Shown here: piece after piece, positions 9,549-18,128 of the stretch | How the letters are laid out: every line of letters begins with the position of its first letter | Numbering within the stretch: the stretch's first letter is position 1 | Origin: Laspinema olomoucense D3b | GTDB taxonomy: Bacteria > Cyanobacteriota > Cyanobacteriia > Cyanobacteriales > Laspinemataceae | Assembly: GCF_025370785.1 (NCBI RefSeq) | Contig: NZ_JAMXFA010000051.1 | Coordinates: 1 to 43,074, forward strand | Direction of reading: 5' to 3' | Length of the DNA stretch: 43,074 nucleotides | Program-made: the position numbers and the translations under genes | The notes under the pieces: generated by a model | Told to the model about the DNA's origin: nothing | Seen by the model: the letters and a program-made list of their open reading frames with translations, nothing else | Databases searched by the model: none

Positions 9549-10091
9549 ATGCCACCGGGTACCTTGTCGGCACTGAATTATTATGCCTTGCTTGGCCTCT
9601 CCACTGGGGCAACGGTGCCGGAAATTCGGCGCGCTTATCGGGAACTGAGCAAGCGCTATCATCCCGATACTTCCCCCCTTCCCCAGGAGGAAGCGCGGGA
9701 AAAGTTTCAACAGCTTAAGGATGCTTACAAGACCCTGAGTAATGACCGAGAACGACATCTGTATGATGTGAAATTGAGACTAGAGCGGGATGGAATTGCG
9801 GGAAATGGGGTGGCGTTACCACCGCATTGGAAGCGCACCCCGGACGCTGCTTCTGGGAGGTCTACAGGGACGGTTCGCGACCCGTCGGAGCGTCCTTTGT
9901 CCGGTGGGGAGTTGTTTGTGCTGTTGATTCTGGGGATAACATTGATAGGCTGTTTGTTGCTGGCGATCGCGATCGGGTTAACAAGGGAAAATGTACCTTT
10001 ACCATCCCAGACTCCAGAGTTGTTCTCGATGCCAGTCTCTGTGAGCGCCTTGGATGAGAGAATGAACCTATCGGGCCAAACTGGATGTTGA
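9549..10091 (+). CDS. Membrane-anchored J-domain (DnaJ-like) protein
   Basis: About 180 aa from the ATG at 9549. The open frame extends back to 9351, but the J-domain starts right after this ATG (NYYALLGL), so the longer form is unlikely. The J-domain covers residues ~9-75 with the DnaK-stimulating HPD in KRYHPDTS. There is no Gly/Phe region, zinc finger or substrate-binding domain. A single transmembrane helix lies near residues 120-142 (LFVLLILGITLIGCLLLAIA). This makes it a J-protein that recruits Hsp70 to a membrane rather than a general chaperone. A DUF3143 gene follows, an arrangement I associate with cyanobacteria. Confidence 0.85.
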   Translation: MPPGTLSALNYYALLGLSTGATVPEIRRAYRELSKRYHPDTSPLPQEEAREKFQQLKDAYKTLSNDRERHLYDVKLRLERDGIAGNGVALPPHWKRTPDAASGRSTGTVRDPSERPLSGGELFVLLILGITLIGCLLLAIAIGLTRENVPLPSQTPELFSMPVSVSALDERMNLSGQTGC

Positions 10092-10200
10092 ACCCGTGAA
10101 ATGCCTGTTTTATGATCAAAAAAGAGGACGCGGCGACGGCGATCGGGGAATTCCAGTAGAACAAAATTTCTAAACTTACTGAAGCAAAGCTAAATTTTCT

Positions 10201-10473
10201 ATGACATTACCTTCACCGGATACCCCGCTTTATAACCATGCGCTTCCTGCGATCGAGCAATGGTTAGAGGACCAAGGATGCGAACAAGACCGAACCGAAC
10301 TGCACTGCTGGCGGGTAGAACGCCCCAGTTGGAATGCAGAACTTTTGCTGGATGTCGATCATGTCAGTGTCCGCTACATCAATGCTGACGGTGGGGTGCA
10401 AGATATTCAACGCTCCTTCAAATATTCCCTCAGTCGGCGAGATATTGAAGAAGCGATTTTTAGTGGACCCTAG
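10201..10473 (+). CDS. DUF3143 family protein
   Basis: A 90-aa soluble protein beginning TLPSPDTPLYNHALP, with AIEQWLEDQGC, LHCWRVERPSW and VRYINADGG. This pattern matches the short cyanobacterial family DUF3143 as I remember it. The biochemical role is unknown. It lies 109 bases downstream of the J-domain gene on the same strand, suggesting co-expression and a possible link to the Hsp70 partner. The stop codon is followed within 3 bases by the G-rich minisatellite. No Shine-Dalgarno is visible. Confidence 0.75.
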   Translation: MTLPSPDTPLYNHALPAIEQWLEDQGCEQDRTELHCWRVERPSWNAELLLDVDHVSVRYINADGGVQDIQRSFKYSLSRRDIEEAIFSGP

Positions 10474-10475
10474 GG

Positions 10476-10622
10476 GATTGGGGGAGATGGGGGAGATGGG
10501 GGAGATGGGGGAGATGGGGGAGATGGGGAGGATGGGGGAGATGGGGGAGATGGGGGAGATGGGGGAGATGGGGGAGATGGGGGGATGGGGGAGATGGGGG
10601 AGATTGGGGGGATGGGGGGATG
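10476..10622. repeat. G-rich 9-bp minisatellite (GGGGGAGAT)n
   Basis: About 16 tandem units of mostly GGGGGAGAT with a few variants, filling exactly the space between the DUF3143 stop and the convergent uppS stop. The G-rich strand is plus here, while at 1-136 the G-rich strand is minus. Runs of five G every nine bases could form G-quadruplexes. Open frames through it (MGEMGE repeats or SPPSPP on the other strand) are artefacts. Confidence 0.95.
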
Positions 10623-10623
10623 G

Positions 10624-11373
10624 TTAGACTTTGCCAAAACGGCGTTCTCGTTTTTGATAGGAACGAAGGGCGTAGTGAAATTCTTCTCGGTTAAAATCCG
10701 GCCAGAGGGTTTCGGTGACATAGAGTTCCGAATAGGCGACTTGCCAGAGGAGAAAATTGCTCAGGCGCATTTCGCCACTGGTGCGAATCAACAAATCGGG
10801 GTCTCCGACATCGGAGGTGTAGAGATGACGTTCAAATAACGCCTCATCGATTTGTTGGGGTTGAAGTAAACCTTGCTGCACCTGTTCGGCGATCGCCCGA
10901 CAAGCTTGGACGATTTCCTGACGACCTCCGTAATTCGTGGCGATCGTAAAATGGATCCCCTTATTGTTGCGAGTATTTTCCACCGATCGCCTGATTTCTT
11001 CTTGGAGGGATTTAGGCAAAGACTCTAAGTTTCCCACAAAGTTAATCCGGACATTTTCCTCCATCATCTCCTGGAGTTCTTGGCGCAGGACCCGCTCAAA
11101 CAGGGTCATCAAAAAATTGACTTCTTCTAGGGGACGCCCCCAATTTTCACTGGAAAATGCGTAGACGGTGAGGGCCTGAATTCCCCAATCCCGACAGCAG
11201 CGCAGGAGGTCCTTGAGGGTATCGACTCCCCGCCGATGCCCCATAAACCGGGGCATTCCATGAAGCTTCGCCCATCGACCATTTCCATCCATGATCACTG
11301 CTACGTGCTTGGGGAGTCTCTCTCCGTCGAGGTCAGCAGGCAACTGTTGTAAAGCTGATGGCTTGGTAATCAT
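10624..11373 (-). CDS. uppS: Isoprenyl transferase (undecaprenyl diphosphate synthase)
   Basis: Cis-prenyltransferase that makes the C55 carrier lipid for peptidoglycan and other glycans from IPP and FPP. At 249 aa it is the standard length. The catalytic aspartate is Asp29 in IMDGNGRWA, followed by HRRGVD; the C-terminal diphosphate-binding motif [11 protein letters not shown] and the WPDF motif are intact. Its ATG overlaps the cdaA stop as ATGA, so the two are translationally coupled. Transcription runs into the G-rich repeat just after the stop; I see no ordinary terminator. Confidence 0.96.
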   Translation of the reverse strand: MITKPSALQQLPADLDGERLPKHVAVIMDGNGRWAKLHGMPRFMGHRRGVDTLKDLLRCCRDWGIQALTVYAFSSENWGRPLEEVNFLMTLFERVLRQELQEMMEENVRINFVGNLESLPKSLQEEIRRSVENTRNNKGIHFTIATNYGGRQEIVQACRAIAEQVQQGLLQPQQIDEALFERHLYTSDVGDPDLLIRTSGEMRLSNFLLWQVAYSELYVTETLWPDFNREEFHYALRSYQKRERRFGKV

Positions 11374-12326
11374 TTTTTCTCCCGTGAAGCCGATGATGGA
11401 AGACGGAGCAAGCGTAGCACGAGTCCGACTGCTTTTGATAGTAACTGACGGCCTAAATTTCCCAAATCTGGAGCAACGGGTTCCCGTTCCACCGTTTGTG
11501 AAAATCGGGCTTGTAGTAGTTCCTTGAGTTTACTACTGGTTAAAGGTCGATTCAGGGTACCTTTTTCTGCCAAGGAGATGGAGCCAGTTTCCTCGGAGAC
11601 CACGACGCAAACACAGTTTTCGACGCGTTCTGTAATCCCCATTGCGGCCCGATGACGGGTTCCTAACTGTCGGGAAGCGCTGCGATCGGACAAAGGTAGA
11701 ATCACCCCGGCGGCCATAATGCGAGAGGCGCGAATTAAGAGCGCCCCATCATGCAATAGGGTACTGGTCTGAAAAATAGTCTGCAAGAGTTCTTTAGAGA
11801 CTTCGGCATTGATTTTGACCCCGGGAACGGAAAAATCTCGTTCGTCTATGGGACCGCTTGTTTCTAAAATCATCAAAGCGCCGGTGCGGTTTTGGGAGAG
11901 TTCCTTGACTGCATCGACGATTTCATCAATGACACTATCGGGTTTAGGAATAATCTGGCGGTAGGGTTGAAATAGTTGCCGGATTTCGCCTTTACCCAAT
12001 TGTTCCAAAAATCGGCGGAATTCCGACTGAAGAATCACCGCCATTGCCACTGCCGAACCAATCACTAAGTTACTTAGGACGAAACTTAACAGAGTCAGTT
12101 CGAGGCGGCTACTGATAGCTGCTGCGACCATCAGAATGATAAATCCGCGAACGATCCAAAGGGTGCGGCGCTCCCCAATGATGACGAGCACCATATAGGT
12201 CAGGGCCAAAACTAAGAGGATGTCAAGCGGAGTTTTAATCCATTCCTGCCAAATTTGGACCAGGTGAAGCAGCAAGGACTGAGTCCAGTTCGGGTCGATC
12301 GACAAGTGCTCCCACAAATATCCCAT
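11370..12326 (-). CDS. cdaA: Diadenylate cyclase CdaA (c-di-AMP synthase)
   Basis: Condenses two ATP to cyclic di-AMP, the messenger that controls potassium and osmotic balance. At 318 aa it has three N-terminal transmembrane segments (about residues 33-52, 57-73 and 77-99) and the cytoplasmic DAC domain with Asp193-Gly-Ala and Arg224-His-Arg, both required motifs. The C-terminal tail beyond ~270 is basic and variable. The usual partner genes cdaR and glmM found in Firmicutes are absent; here it is coupled to uppS and follows lysA. The c-di-AMP target could include K+ channels, and an RCK-type channel is encoded at 30745-32442. Confidence 0.95.
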   Translation of the reverse strand: MGYLWEHLSIDPNWTQSLLLHLVQIWQEWIKTPLDILLVLALTYMVLVIIGERRTLWIVRGFIILMVAAAISSRLELTLLSFVLSNLVIGSAVAMAVILQSEFRRFLEQLGKGEIRQLFQPYRQIIPKPDSVIDEIVDAVKELSQNRTGALMILETSGPIDERDFSVPGVKINAEVSKELLQTIFQTSTLLHDGALLIRASRIMAAGVILPLSDRSASRQLGTRHRAAMGITERVENCVCVVVSEETGSISLAEKGTLNRPLTSSKLKELLQARFSQTVEREPVAPDLGNLGRQLLSKAVGLVLRLLRLPSSASREKK

Positions 12327-12555
12327 CGGATCTCGATTAACCTTGCGCTTCTACATGACGAGATTGATAGGCTGGCAACCTCGCCAGCCTCTTAATTTTT
12401 CGTGGGTCTTAACCCACAGGGGGTTGAGCCCAAGCTGTTGTCCACCGGAAAAGCGATCGCCCCAACACTGGAATCAGTGTTTAACCGATTACATGGCTCA
12501 ACTCCAGAAGTTTTAAGGTTTCACATCGCCGGTCCTTTCCCAAAATGAGTGGCTA

Positions 12556-13965
12556 TTAACTTAGATGAGCCAGTCTTTCAGGTAGGCGATCTTGTCGAAT
12601 TAAATCTTCGTAAGTTTCCCGGGCCAGGATGATATTCGCAATCCCATCTTTGACTAATACGGCAGCGGGTCTGGCTACCCGATTATAATTCGAGGCCATG
12701 CTGTAATTGTAAGCACCTGTGGTCAGAACGACTATAATATCGCCGCTTTCGGTTTTAGGCAGATGGGCTTGATGAATTACAATGTCCCCCGATTCGCAGT
12801 GCTTACCGGCTATGGTAACAGTTTCTGTCAAGGGTGCGGACATCCGATTAGCAACAATGGCTCGATAGACGGATTGATAGGTAATCGGACGGGGGTTATC
12901 GGACATCCCGCCATCTACGGAAAGGTAGGTGCGGATTCCAGGTACCTGTTTTTGTGCGCCTAGGGTGTAGGCGGTGACGCAAGCCGGACCAATCAGCGAT
13001 CGCCCGGGTTCACAGAGCAATTTGGGTAAAGTCACCTGTTGGGACTCGCAGGCTTCGGTAATGGCTTCGCTAACGCCTTTGACCCATTCCTCAATGCTCG
13101 GTGGGTCGTCGGCTTCAGTATAGCGAATGCCTAATCCGCCTCCGACATTCAGTTCGGTGACGGGGAGTTGGTAGGCAGCGGCTTGTTTTAACCATTGGAC
13201 CATCACAGCAGCTAGGTCCCGGTGGGGTTGCCGTTCAAAAATTTGGGAGCCAATATGGGCATGGAGTCCAATGCAGGTCAAAACGGGATGCTGTTGGACA
13301 AAGGCAAAGACTTCTTCGATTTGGTCGGGATCAAAGCCAAATTTGCTGTCGAGGTGTCCGGTGCGGATATATTCATGAGTGTGACACTCGATCCCCGGGG
13401 TGAACCGCAACATGATGCGGATGGCTGACGGTGCGGTTTCTTTGGCGATCGCCACTAAGTGATGCAAGTCTTGCCAGTTGTCGGCAACGACGGTACAGCC
13501 ACTGGCAACGGCAATTTGTAACTCTTCTTTAGATTTGTTGTTGCCATGCAGATAAATTTTTTCGGGGTTTAAACCGGCTTCTAGGGCCGTGTACAGTTCC
13601 CCACCACTGACGACATCGATCCCCAGGTTTTCTTGGCCGACGATCGCGCAGATTGCCAAGCAATTCCAGGCTTTCGATGCATACAAGACCTGAGATTGAC
13701 CGGGATAGTACCGCGCAAACAGGTCCCGATACTGTCTGGCCCCTTCTCTGAGGGTGTCTTCGTCCAAAATATAAAGGGGCGAACCGAACTGCTCGACCAA
13801 GGTGACGACATCACAGCCGCCGATTTCTAGGCGATCGGCTTCATTGACTCGGGCGGTAAGCGGGAGCAGTTCCTGGTTGGGCGATCGCGTCTCGCTGGCG
13901 CTACTGGATTGACTTAGATACTGACGGCCTGTTTTTTGAACCGCCTGGGTTTGAATGGATACCAT
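12556..13965 (-). CDS. lysA: Diaminopimelate decarboxylase
   Basis: PLP enzyme that makes lysine from meso-diaminopimelate. From the ATG at 13965 it is 469 aa; the open frame continues to 14049 but would overlap the divergent rimI gene, and the extra residues show no similarity. The PLP lysine is Lys98 (YASKAW). HAHIGSQ, GGGLGIRY, CEPGRS and the CESGD loop that completes the active site of the partner subunit are all present. The ~45-residue Ser/Gln-rich N-terminal extension looks normal for cyanobacterial LysA. It lies upstream of cdaA-uppS with a 229-base gap. Confidence 0.95.
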   Translation of the reverse strand: MVSIQTQAVQKTGRQYLSQSSSASETRSPNQELLPLTARVNEADRLEIGGCDVVTLVEQFGSPLYILDEDTLREGARQYRDLFARYYPGQSQVLYASKAWNCLAICAIVGQENLGIDVVSGGELYTALEAGLNPEKIYLHGNNKSKEELQIAVASGCTVVADNWQDLHHLVAIAKETAPSAIRIMLRFTPGIECHTHEYIRTGHLDSKFGFDPDQIEEVFAFVQQHPVLTCIGLHAHIGSQIFERQPHRDLAAVMVQWLKQAAAYQLPVTELNVGGGLGIRYTEADDPPSIEEWVKGVSEAITEACESQQVTLPKLLCEPGRSLIGPACVTAYTLGAQKQVPGIRTYLSVDGGMSDNPRPITYQSVYRAIVANRMSAPLTETVTIAGKHCESGDIVIHQAHLPKTESGDIIVVLTTGAYNYSMASNYNRVARPAAVLVKDGIANIILARETYEDLIRQDRLPERLAHLS

Positions 13966-14003
13966 ATTTAACAATTTGTATGAGGTTAGGTCGATCCGCG
14001 TAA

Positions 14004-14648
14004 GTGGCTTCGTTTTCCAGTGTACAATCGTCTCCTGTCCTTTCTCCAATCAACCTCGGCTGTTTTGTGCCTGTTTTATTACTCAACCGACTCACCCCCG
14101 ACCTGTTAGAGTCTGTCGTGGAACTCGATCAGCGTTCTTTGGGCGGAATGTGGAGCTTTGATGCCTATCAGCGCGAGTTCAACAGTCCTAACAGTGATTT
14201 GCTGGTGTTATCGATTCCCTCACCGCCGGACTCTCCTGATTCCCCAGACTCTCCTCCTGTTTCCCCTCTGGTGGGCATCGGTTGTCTCTGGTCGATTCTG
14301 GAGGAAGCTCATATCACGGTTCTGGCTATTCATCCCGATTACTGGCATCAGGGTTTCGGTCAGTCCCTGCTCTATGGACTGTTGGCTTGTGCTAGGGCGC
14401 GGGGACTAGAATGGGCCACTTTGGAAGTACGTCGTTCTAATCAACGGGCTTTGTCCCTCTACCAAAAGTTTGGTTTTAGAGAGGTTGGCTTTCGCAAACG
14501 GTACTATAAAGACACGGATGAAGATGCCCTGATTTTTTGGCTCTCGGGTTTGCATAAACCCGAATTTACTGACAGTTTAGGGCTGTGGGAAGCCATTGTG
14601 CGCGATCGCCTCGCTCAATCCGGCTGGTCTTTATCCGTGCATCTTTAG
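14004..14648 (+). CDS. rimI: Ribosomal protein alanine N-acetyltransferase (GNAT)
   Basis: GNAT-fold acetyltransferase of the RimI type, acetyl-CoA dependent. It is 214 aa from the GTG at 14004; a second in-frame GTG at 14067 is also possible, and neither has a convincing Shine-Dalgarno. The acetyl-CoA loop is HQGFGQSLL, followed by EVRRSNQRALSLYQKFGF, which is characteristic of RimI. A low-complexity Pro/Asp/Ser insertion (SPPDSPDSPDSPP) lies between the early beta strands. The gene is divergent from lysA, 38 bases from its start, so the two share a control region. Confidence 0.85.
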   Translation: MASFSSVQSSPVLSPINLGCFVPVLLLNRLTPDLLESVVELDQRSLGGMWSFDAYQREFNSPNSDLLVLSIPSPPDSPDSPDSPPVSPLVGIGCLWSILEEAHITVLAIHPDYWHQGFGQSLLYGLLACARARGLEWATLEVRRSNQRALSLYQKFGFREVGFRKRYYKDTDEDALIFWLSGLHKPEFTDSLGLWEAIVRDRLAQSGWSLSVHL

Positions 14649-14671
14649 GATGATGATTTTTTGATAGTTTT

Positions 14672-14680
14672 TGGTATAAT
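14672..14680 (+). promoter_or_regulatory. Extended -10 promoter for the small secreted protein
   Basis: TGGTATAAT, a perfect TGn-TATAAT element; the -35 region is poor. The predicted transcript has a leader of about 165 bases containing CAACTTT/AAAGTTG (14709-14724) nested between GAAAC (14696-14700) and GTTTC (14727-14731), which would fold as a hairpin. Confidence 0.5.
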
Positions 14681-14852
14681 GTTATCAGGTTTTCTGAAAC
14701 GTTAAAAACAACTTTAAAAAGTTGGGGTTTCATGACGATCGCAATAGCAGACCCTGGCTCTGACTATTGAATTTTTCATCGACCCGTTAAACAGACTTCT
14801 TTCTTAACCTTGTCTTGCTAGTAAACCCCACAGTATCTAAGGGGGTATATAT

Positions 14853-15215
14853 ATGCCAAAACTACTGTCTACACTACTGATTTTCGCGGGAGTCAGTCTG
14901 AGTCTGACCGCGATGAGACCGGCAACAGCGATGGATTCTGACCCGTTCATGATTGCACAGGGTCCTGAATCAACTTCCGAGTCTACCGAGCCTGTTATGC
15001 AAACCCAGATGGGCGATCGGGCTGATTTAGAACGGGGAATTAGTGATTTTGACTGGGATCTCCCTAATCAAAACCCCGAAACTGAATTCGGCACTCCCCT
15101 CTTGCTTCCTATCCGCCTCACTGTTCCTTCCCAGGAAAACGAGGGTGATGGGTTAGCAGTTCAAATCGATTTCACTCGGTTAGATCGGTTAGAAGAGGTC
15201 GAGGGCCAACAGTGA
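14853..15215 (+). CDS. Small secreted acidic protein, unknown function
   Basis: A 120-aa protein with a clear signal peptide (hydrophobic core LLSTLLIFAGVSLSLTA, cleavage likely after PATA26). The mature part is strongly acidic and Ser/Thr/Glu/Gln-rich, with no cysteine, no catalytic motif and no membrane segment. The start is firm: AAGGGGG about 9 bases before the ATG. A structured 5' leader and its own extended -10 promoter suggest independent regulation. I do not recognise a family. Confidence 0.7.
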   Translation: MPKLLSTLLIFAGVSLSLTAMRPATAMDSDPFMIAQGPESTSESTEPVMQTQMGDRADLERGISDFDWDLPNQNPETEFGTPLLLPIRLTVPSQENEGDGLAVQIDFTRLDRLEEVEGQQ

Positions 15216-15228
15216 TTGATTTCAAGTG

Positions 15229-15262
15229 AAAGGGGAGGGCGGCGAGTGCTACCCTCCCCTTT
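15229..15262. terminator. Bidirectional hairpin between convergent genes
   Basis: AAAGGGGAGGG (15229-15239) pairs perfectly with CCCTCCCCTTT (15252-15262) over a 12-base loop. Neither side has a long T run, but the 11-bp GC-rich stem sits between the two convergent stop codons. Confidence 0.6.
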
Positions 15263-15281
15263 CTCCTGGAGTCATTCCAAA

Positions 15282-16301
15282 TTAAACCCTCACCCCTTCT
15301 TTCAACCTCTGGGAACAGAGTCTTTTTAAATCATCGACTAAAATTCCTAACAAATTTATCGCCTCCACTTCCACTGCTACAAAAGCATTGGTGAGAGATT
15401 TAGTCCCGTGGCGACGGTCTAAAATCGTTTGACCTCGGGTATAATTTCCAGCAGTTTCTACCGTCACTAATCCCCGCCGAAATAATAAGGTTTCTGGATA
15501 AAACAAATAAGCCAGGGTGACGGCATCATGAACTAAAAATCCATTAATGCCAGCAGTTTCTCGATGTTGCAAACAAGAATTGCTCATAAATTGACTCAGT
15601 TGGTGAATAAACTGGGCCAGTTCCAGGGTAGGATATGCCTGGGCGATCGCCTCGGTCATCTCCACTGTTAAAATTAGCTTCCGGGTCACATCCAACGGCA
15701 AAATTACCACATCCTCTCGACTCTCCAAAACAGTGACTGCCGCCTCGGGATTAAATGCCACATTAAACTCCGCTAGTGAGGTCACATTTCCTGGCACATC
15801 AAACGCACCCGCCATTAACACCAATTCCTTCGCCAAACGCAAAATCCCCGGTCGTTTCTGTTCCGCTGCCGCCAAATTTGTCAGCGGTCCCAACCCAATT
15901 ACCGTCACCTCCCCCGGTGCAGCTTCTAAGGTTTCAATAATCATGTCATCGGCATCGGGTGCTGCTGCAAATTGCCGAGGAGAATTGGGCAGTAAATGAG
16001 ATAAATTGCATAAACCATCTATCCCATGTACTTCCGCAGCATCCCCAATTTTTCCACCCTCCCAAACTACACTTTTGCCCACTTTCACTGATTCAAAACC
16101 CCCTAATGCTAAGACTTTACAAGCATTGGCAAAGGTTAATTCAGGGGAAACATTTCCCGCAACGGTCGTGACTCCCACCCATTCAGCGAACCCTTGTTTC
16201 ACCAAACTTTGCAGCCATAGCAAGGCAAAGGTATCATCTCCACCGGGGTCTGTATCCACTAGAATTTTTCGGGGGGATGGTGTCAAGATTTGACCGGACA
16301 T
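15282..16301 (-). CDS. Nucleoside hydrolase (IUNH family)
   Basis: Hydrolyses the N-glycosidic bond of ribonucleosides for purine/pyrimidine salvage. 339 aa. The calcium-binding N-terminal motif is DTDPGGDD (residues 16-23). Further family elements are GLGPLTNLA, AEFNVAFNPEAA and the C-terminal VHDAVTLAY that supplies the last metal-binding aspartate. GAGGAAG precedes the ATG closely. The substrate preference (uridine, inosine or broad) cannot be read from sequence. The gene stands alone, bounded by a hairpin downstream and a repeat cluster upstream. Confidence 0.9.
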   Translation of the reverse strand: MSGQILTPSPRKILVDTDPGGDDTFALLWLQSLVKQGFAEWVGVTTVAGNVSPELTFANACKVLALGGFESVKVGKSVVWEGGKIGDAAEVHGIDGLCNLSHLLPNSPRQFAAAPDADDMIIETLEAAPGEVTVIGLGPLTNLAAAEQKRPGILRLAKELVLMAGAFDVPGNVTSLAEFNVAFNPEAAVTVLESREDVVILPLDVTRKLILTVEMTEAIAQAYPTLELAQFIHQLSQFMSNSCLQHRETAGINGFLVHDAVTLAYLFYPETLLFRRGLVTVETAGNYTRGQTILDRRHGTKSLTNAFVAVEVEAINLLGILVDDLKRLCSQRLKEGVRV

Positions 16302-16354
16302 ACTTCCTCATAGATGCTTTATGGAATACCTAGACTTTTGATAATTTTTTTAAA

Positions 16355-16768
16355 GGCCCCCCTTCTTAAGGGTTGGGCTGTTTCATTCTCCCAGCCGACT
16401 TAATTTTTGCATTGTTCAATCGCTTGATCTGGCCGGGGATACAGCCATATTCCCCTCCCTTGGAGGGGTGTCCCGAAGGGACGGGGTGGTGTCTTGATTG
16501 AGAAGAGACATATACTTTTGAGTAAAGAAGCATAGCTCAATACTTGATTACTAGCTAGAATTTACCACCCCGCCCCTCCGGGGCACCCCTCCAAGGGAGG
16601 GGAATATGCCCCAAAATTCCCCTCCCTTGGAGGGGTGTCCCGAAGGGACGGGGTGGTCTCTATTTTTTAGGTTCAACTTAGGAAATTAGGCCGAAAACCC
16701 TTGTTCCGTAAAGCTTACGGGGTAAGGAAAATTTGACAATGAAACAGCCCTACGTTCTTAAGGGGGGT
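16355..16768. mobile_element. MITE-like repeat cluster with imperfect terminal inverted repeats
   Basis: The ends are inverted: CCCCCCTT and GGGCTGTTTCATT at the left (16355-16390) match the reverse complement of the right end (16735-16768). Inside are two identical 42-base direct copies of a hairpin-rich repeat (16449-16490 and 16616-16657) and one inverted copy (16564-16606). The inverted copy carries paired base changes that keep its stem: CCCCTCCGGGG instead of TCCCTTCGGGA. There is no transposase frame. The whole sits between the nucleoside hydrolase and gcvT. Confidence 0.6.
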
Positions 16769-16812
16769 TGGGGGGATCAATCCGGATTTTGGTAACAAAT
16801 TTAATGAGTTAA

Positions 16813-17958
16813 TTAAGCTTTTTGAGGTTTTTTACCCGAGCGATAGAAGGGCTTTTTAACTACAGTTCCCGGATAGGTTTTCCCGCGAATTTCCACCTCA
16901 ATAGATTGACCGGGTTTACTCAGTTCTAGGGGTAAATAAGCTAGGGCGATCGCTTTTTCCAAAGTAGGAGACCAACTGCCACTCGTAACCTCTCCCACAG
17001 GTTTACCTTCAGATATCACCGGATAACCATGACGAGCAATATAACGACCCTGCATTTCGATTCCCACCAAACGCCGTTTAACCCCTGTTTCTTTCTGTTT
17101 TACTAATACTTCCCTGCCGATAAATTCCCCTTTGGTATCCAGATGCACTAACCAACCCAAACCCGCTTCTAACGGGGTTGTGCTTTGGTCGATATCTTGA
17201 CCATAAAGCGCCATTGCTGCTTCCAAACGAAGGGTATCCCGGCAACCCAAACCACAGGGAGTTACACCCGAATTTAAGAGCGATCGCCACAGGGTCATCC
17301 CTGTTTCTGGATTCACCATCACTTCATATCCATCTTCCCCAGTGTATCCCGTGCGGGCCAAAAATCCATTTCCCCCGCATACTGACCCTTGTAAATGTCC
17401 AAACGGTTTTACCGCAGACAAATCCACTTCGACAAACTGCTGTAATTTCTGTACCGCTTCGGGACCTTGAACTGCTAGTAATACCTTCTGTTTCGATAAA
17501 TCCTGGAATTCCACATCGGACCCTGCCAATTGTGCTAATAACCAAGCTTTATCTTGTGCACAAGTGGCAGCATTCACAATCACCTGAGCAAAATGCCTTC
17601 CTGTTTCATCCTGCCCTTGATCATAAAAAATAATGTCATCTAGGATGCCACCCTTGTCATTCAGGAGAACTGTGTACTGACCCTCACCGGGTTGTAAACG
17701 AGACAAATCTGAAGGGACTAATCCTTGCATTTGCGTTAGCAAATCTTTACCACTCACAGAAAACATCCCCATGTGGGAGATATCAAACATTCCCGCAGCG
17801 GTTCTGACTGCTTGATGTTCCGGGTTAATTCCCGAAAACTGCACCGGCATTTCCCATCCAGAGAAGGCAGTCATCCTCGCATTTAGGGCGATCGCCTCCT
17901 CATAGAGGGGAGTTCGGGACAAGGGTTGTGCCGTCTCATTTGCTGCTGTGGTTGCCAC
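16813..17958 (-). CDS. gcvT: Glycine cleavage system T protein (aminomethyltransferase)
   Basis: Transfers the methylene of the H-protein aminomethyl group to tetrahydrofolate and releases ammonia; in cyanobacteria it works in photorespiratory glycine breakdown. 381 aa. Features: a TPLYEEA start of domain, SGWEMPVQF, FDISHMGMFSVSG, GYTGEDGYEV and GLGCRDTLRLEAAMALYG, all typical of GcvT. It begins with GTG and has GGAGG 9 bases upstream. No gcvH or gcvP is adjacent, as is common in cyanobacteria, and I see no glycine riboswitch in the 170-base upstream spacer. Confidence 0.96.
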   Translation of the reverse strand: MATTAANETAQPLSRTPLYEEAIALNARMTAFSGWEMPVQFSGINPEHQAVRTAAGMFDISHMGMFSVSGKDLLTQMQGLVPSDLSRLQPGEGQYTVLLNDKGGILDDIIFYDQGQDETGRHFAQVIVNAATCAQDKAWLLAQLAGSDVEFQDLSKQKVLLAVQGPEAVQKLQQFVEVDLSAVKPFGHLQGSVCGGNGFLARTGYTGEDGYEVMVNPETGMTLWRSLLNSGVTPCGLGCRDTLRLEAAMALYGQDIDQSTTPLEAGLGWLVHLDTKGEFIGREVLVKQKETGVKRRLVGIEMQGRYIARHGYPVISEGKPVGEVTSGSWSPTLEKAIALAYLPLELSKPGQSIEVEIRGKTYPGTVVKKPFYRSGKKPQKA

Positions 17959-18128
17959 TAATGTTTCCTCCGGTTGGGTGAAATATTTCTTATTTTAGGT
18001 GAAATTGGGTCCGGTGGCAGGGGGATAAACAGGCGATGGGGAAACCGGGGAATCCGCCTGCCGGTTCGATCCGTTTTGTGCTTATATTTTTTATACTATT
18101 CCCCACATTTTAAAAATTGCCCCCATTT

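Noticed and set aside
10334-10721. Open frames through the G-rich minisatellite (MGEMGE and SPPSPP repeats)
   Set aside because: A 9-base period keeps frames open automatically; both overlap real genes at their ends.
12369-12417. Hairpin AGGCTGGC/GCCAGCCT plus GTGGGT/ACCCAC between lysA and cdaA
   Set aside because: The T-rich tract follows on the plus strand, where no gene ends; on the minus strand it is not a terminator, so its role is unclear.
18058-18080. GGTTCGATCC resembling a tRNA T-loop
   Set aside because: The flanking bases do not pair as a T-stem and no acceptor or anticodon arm can be built.
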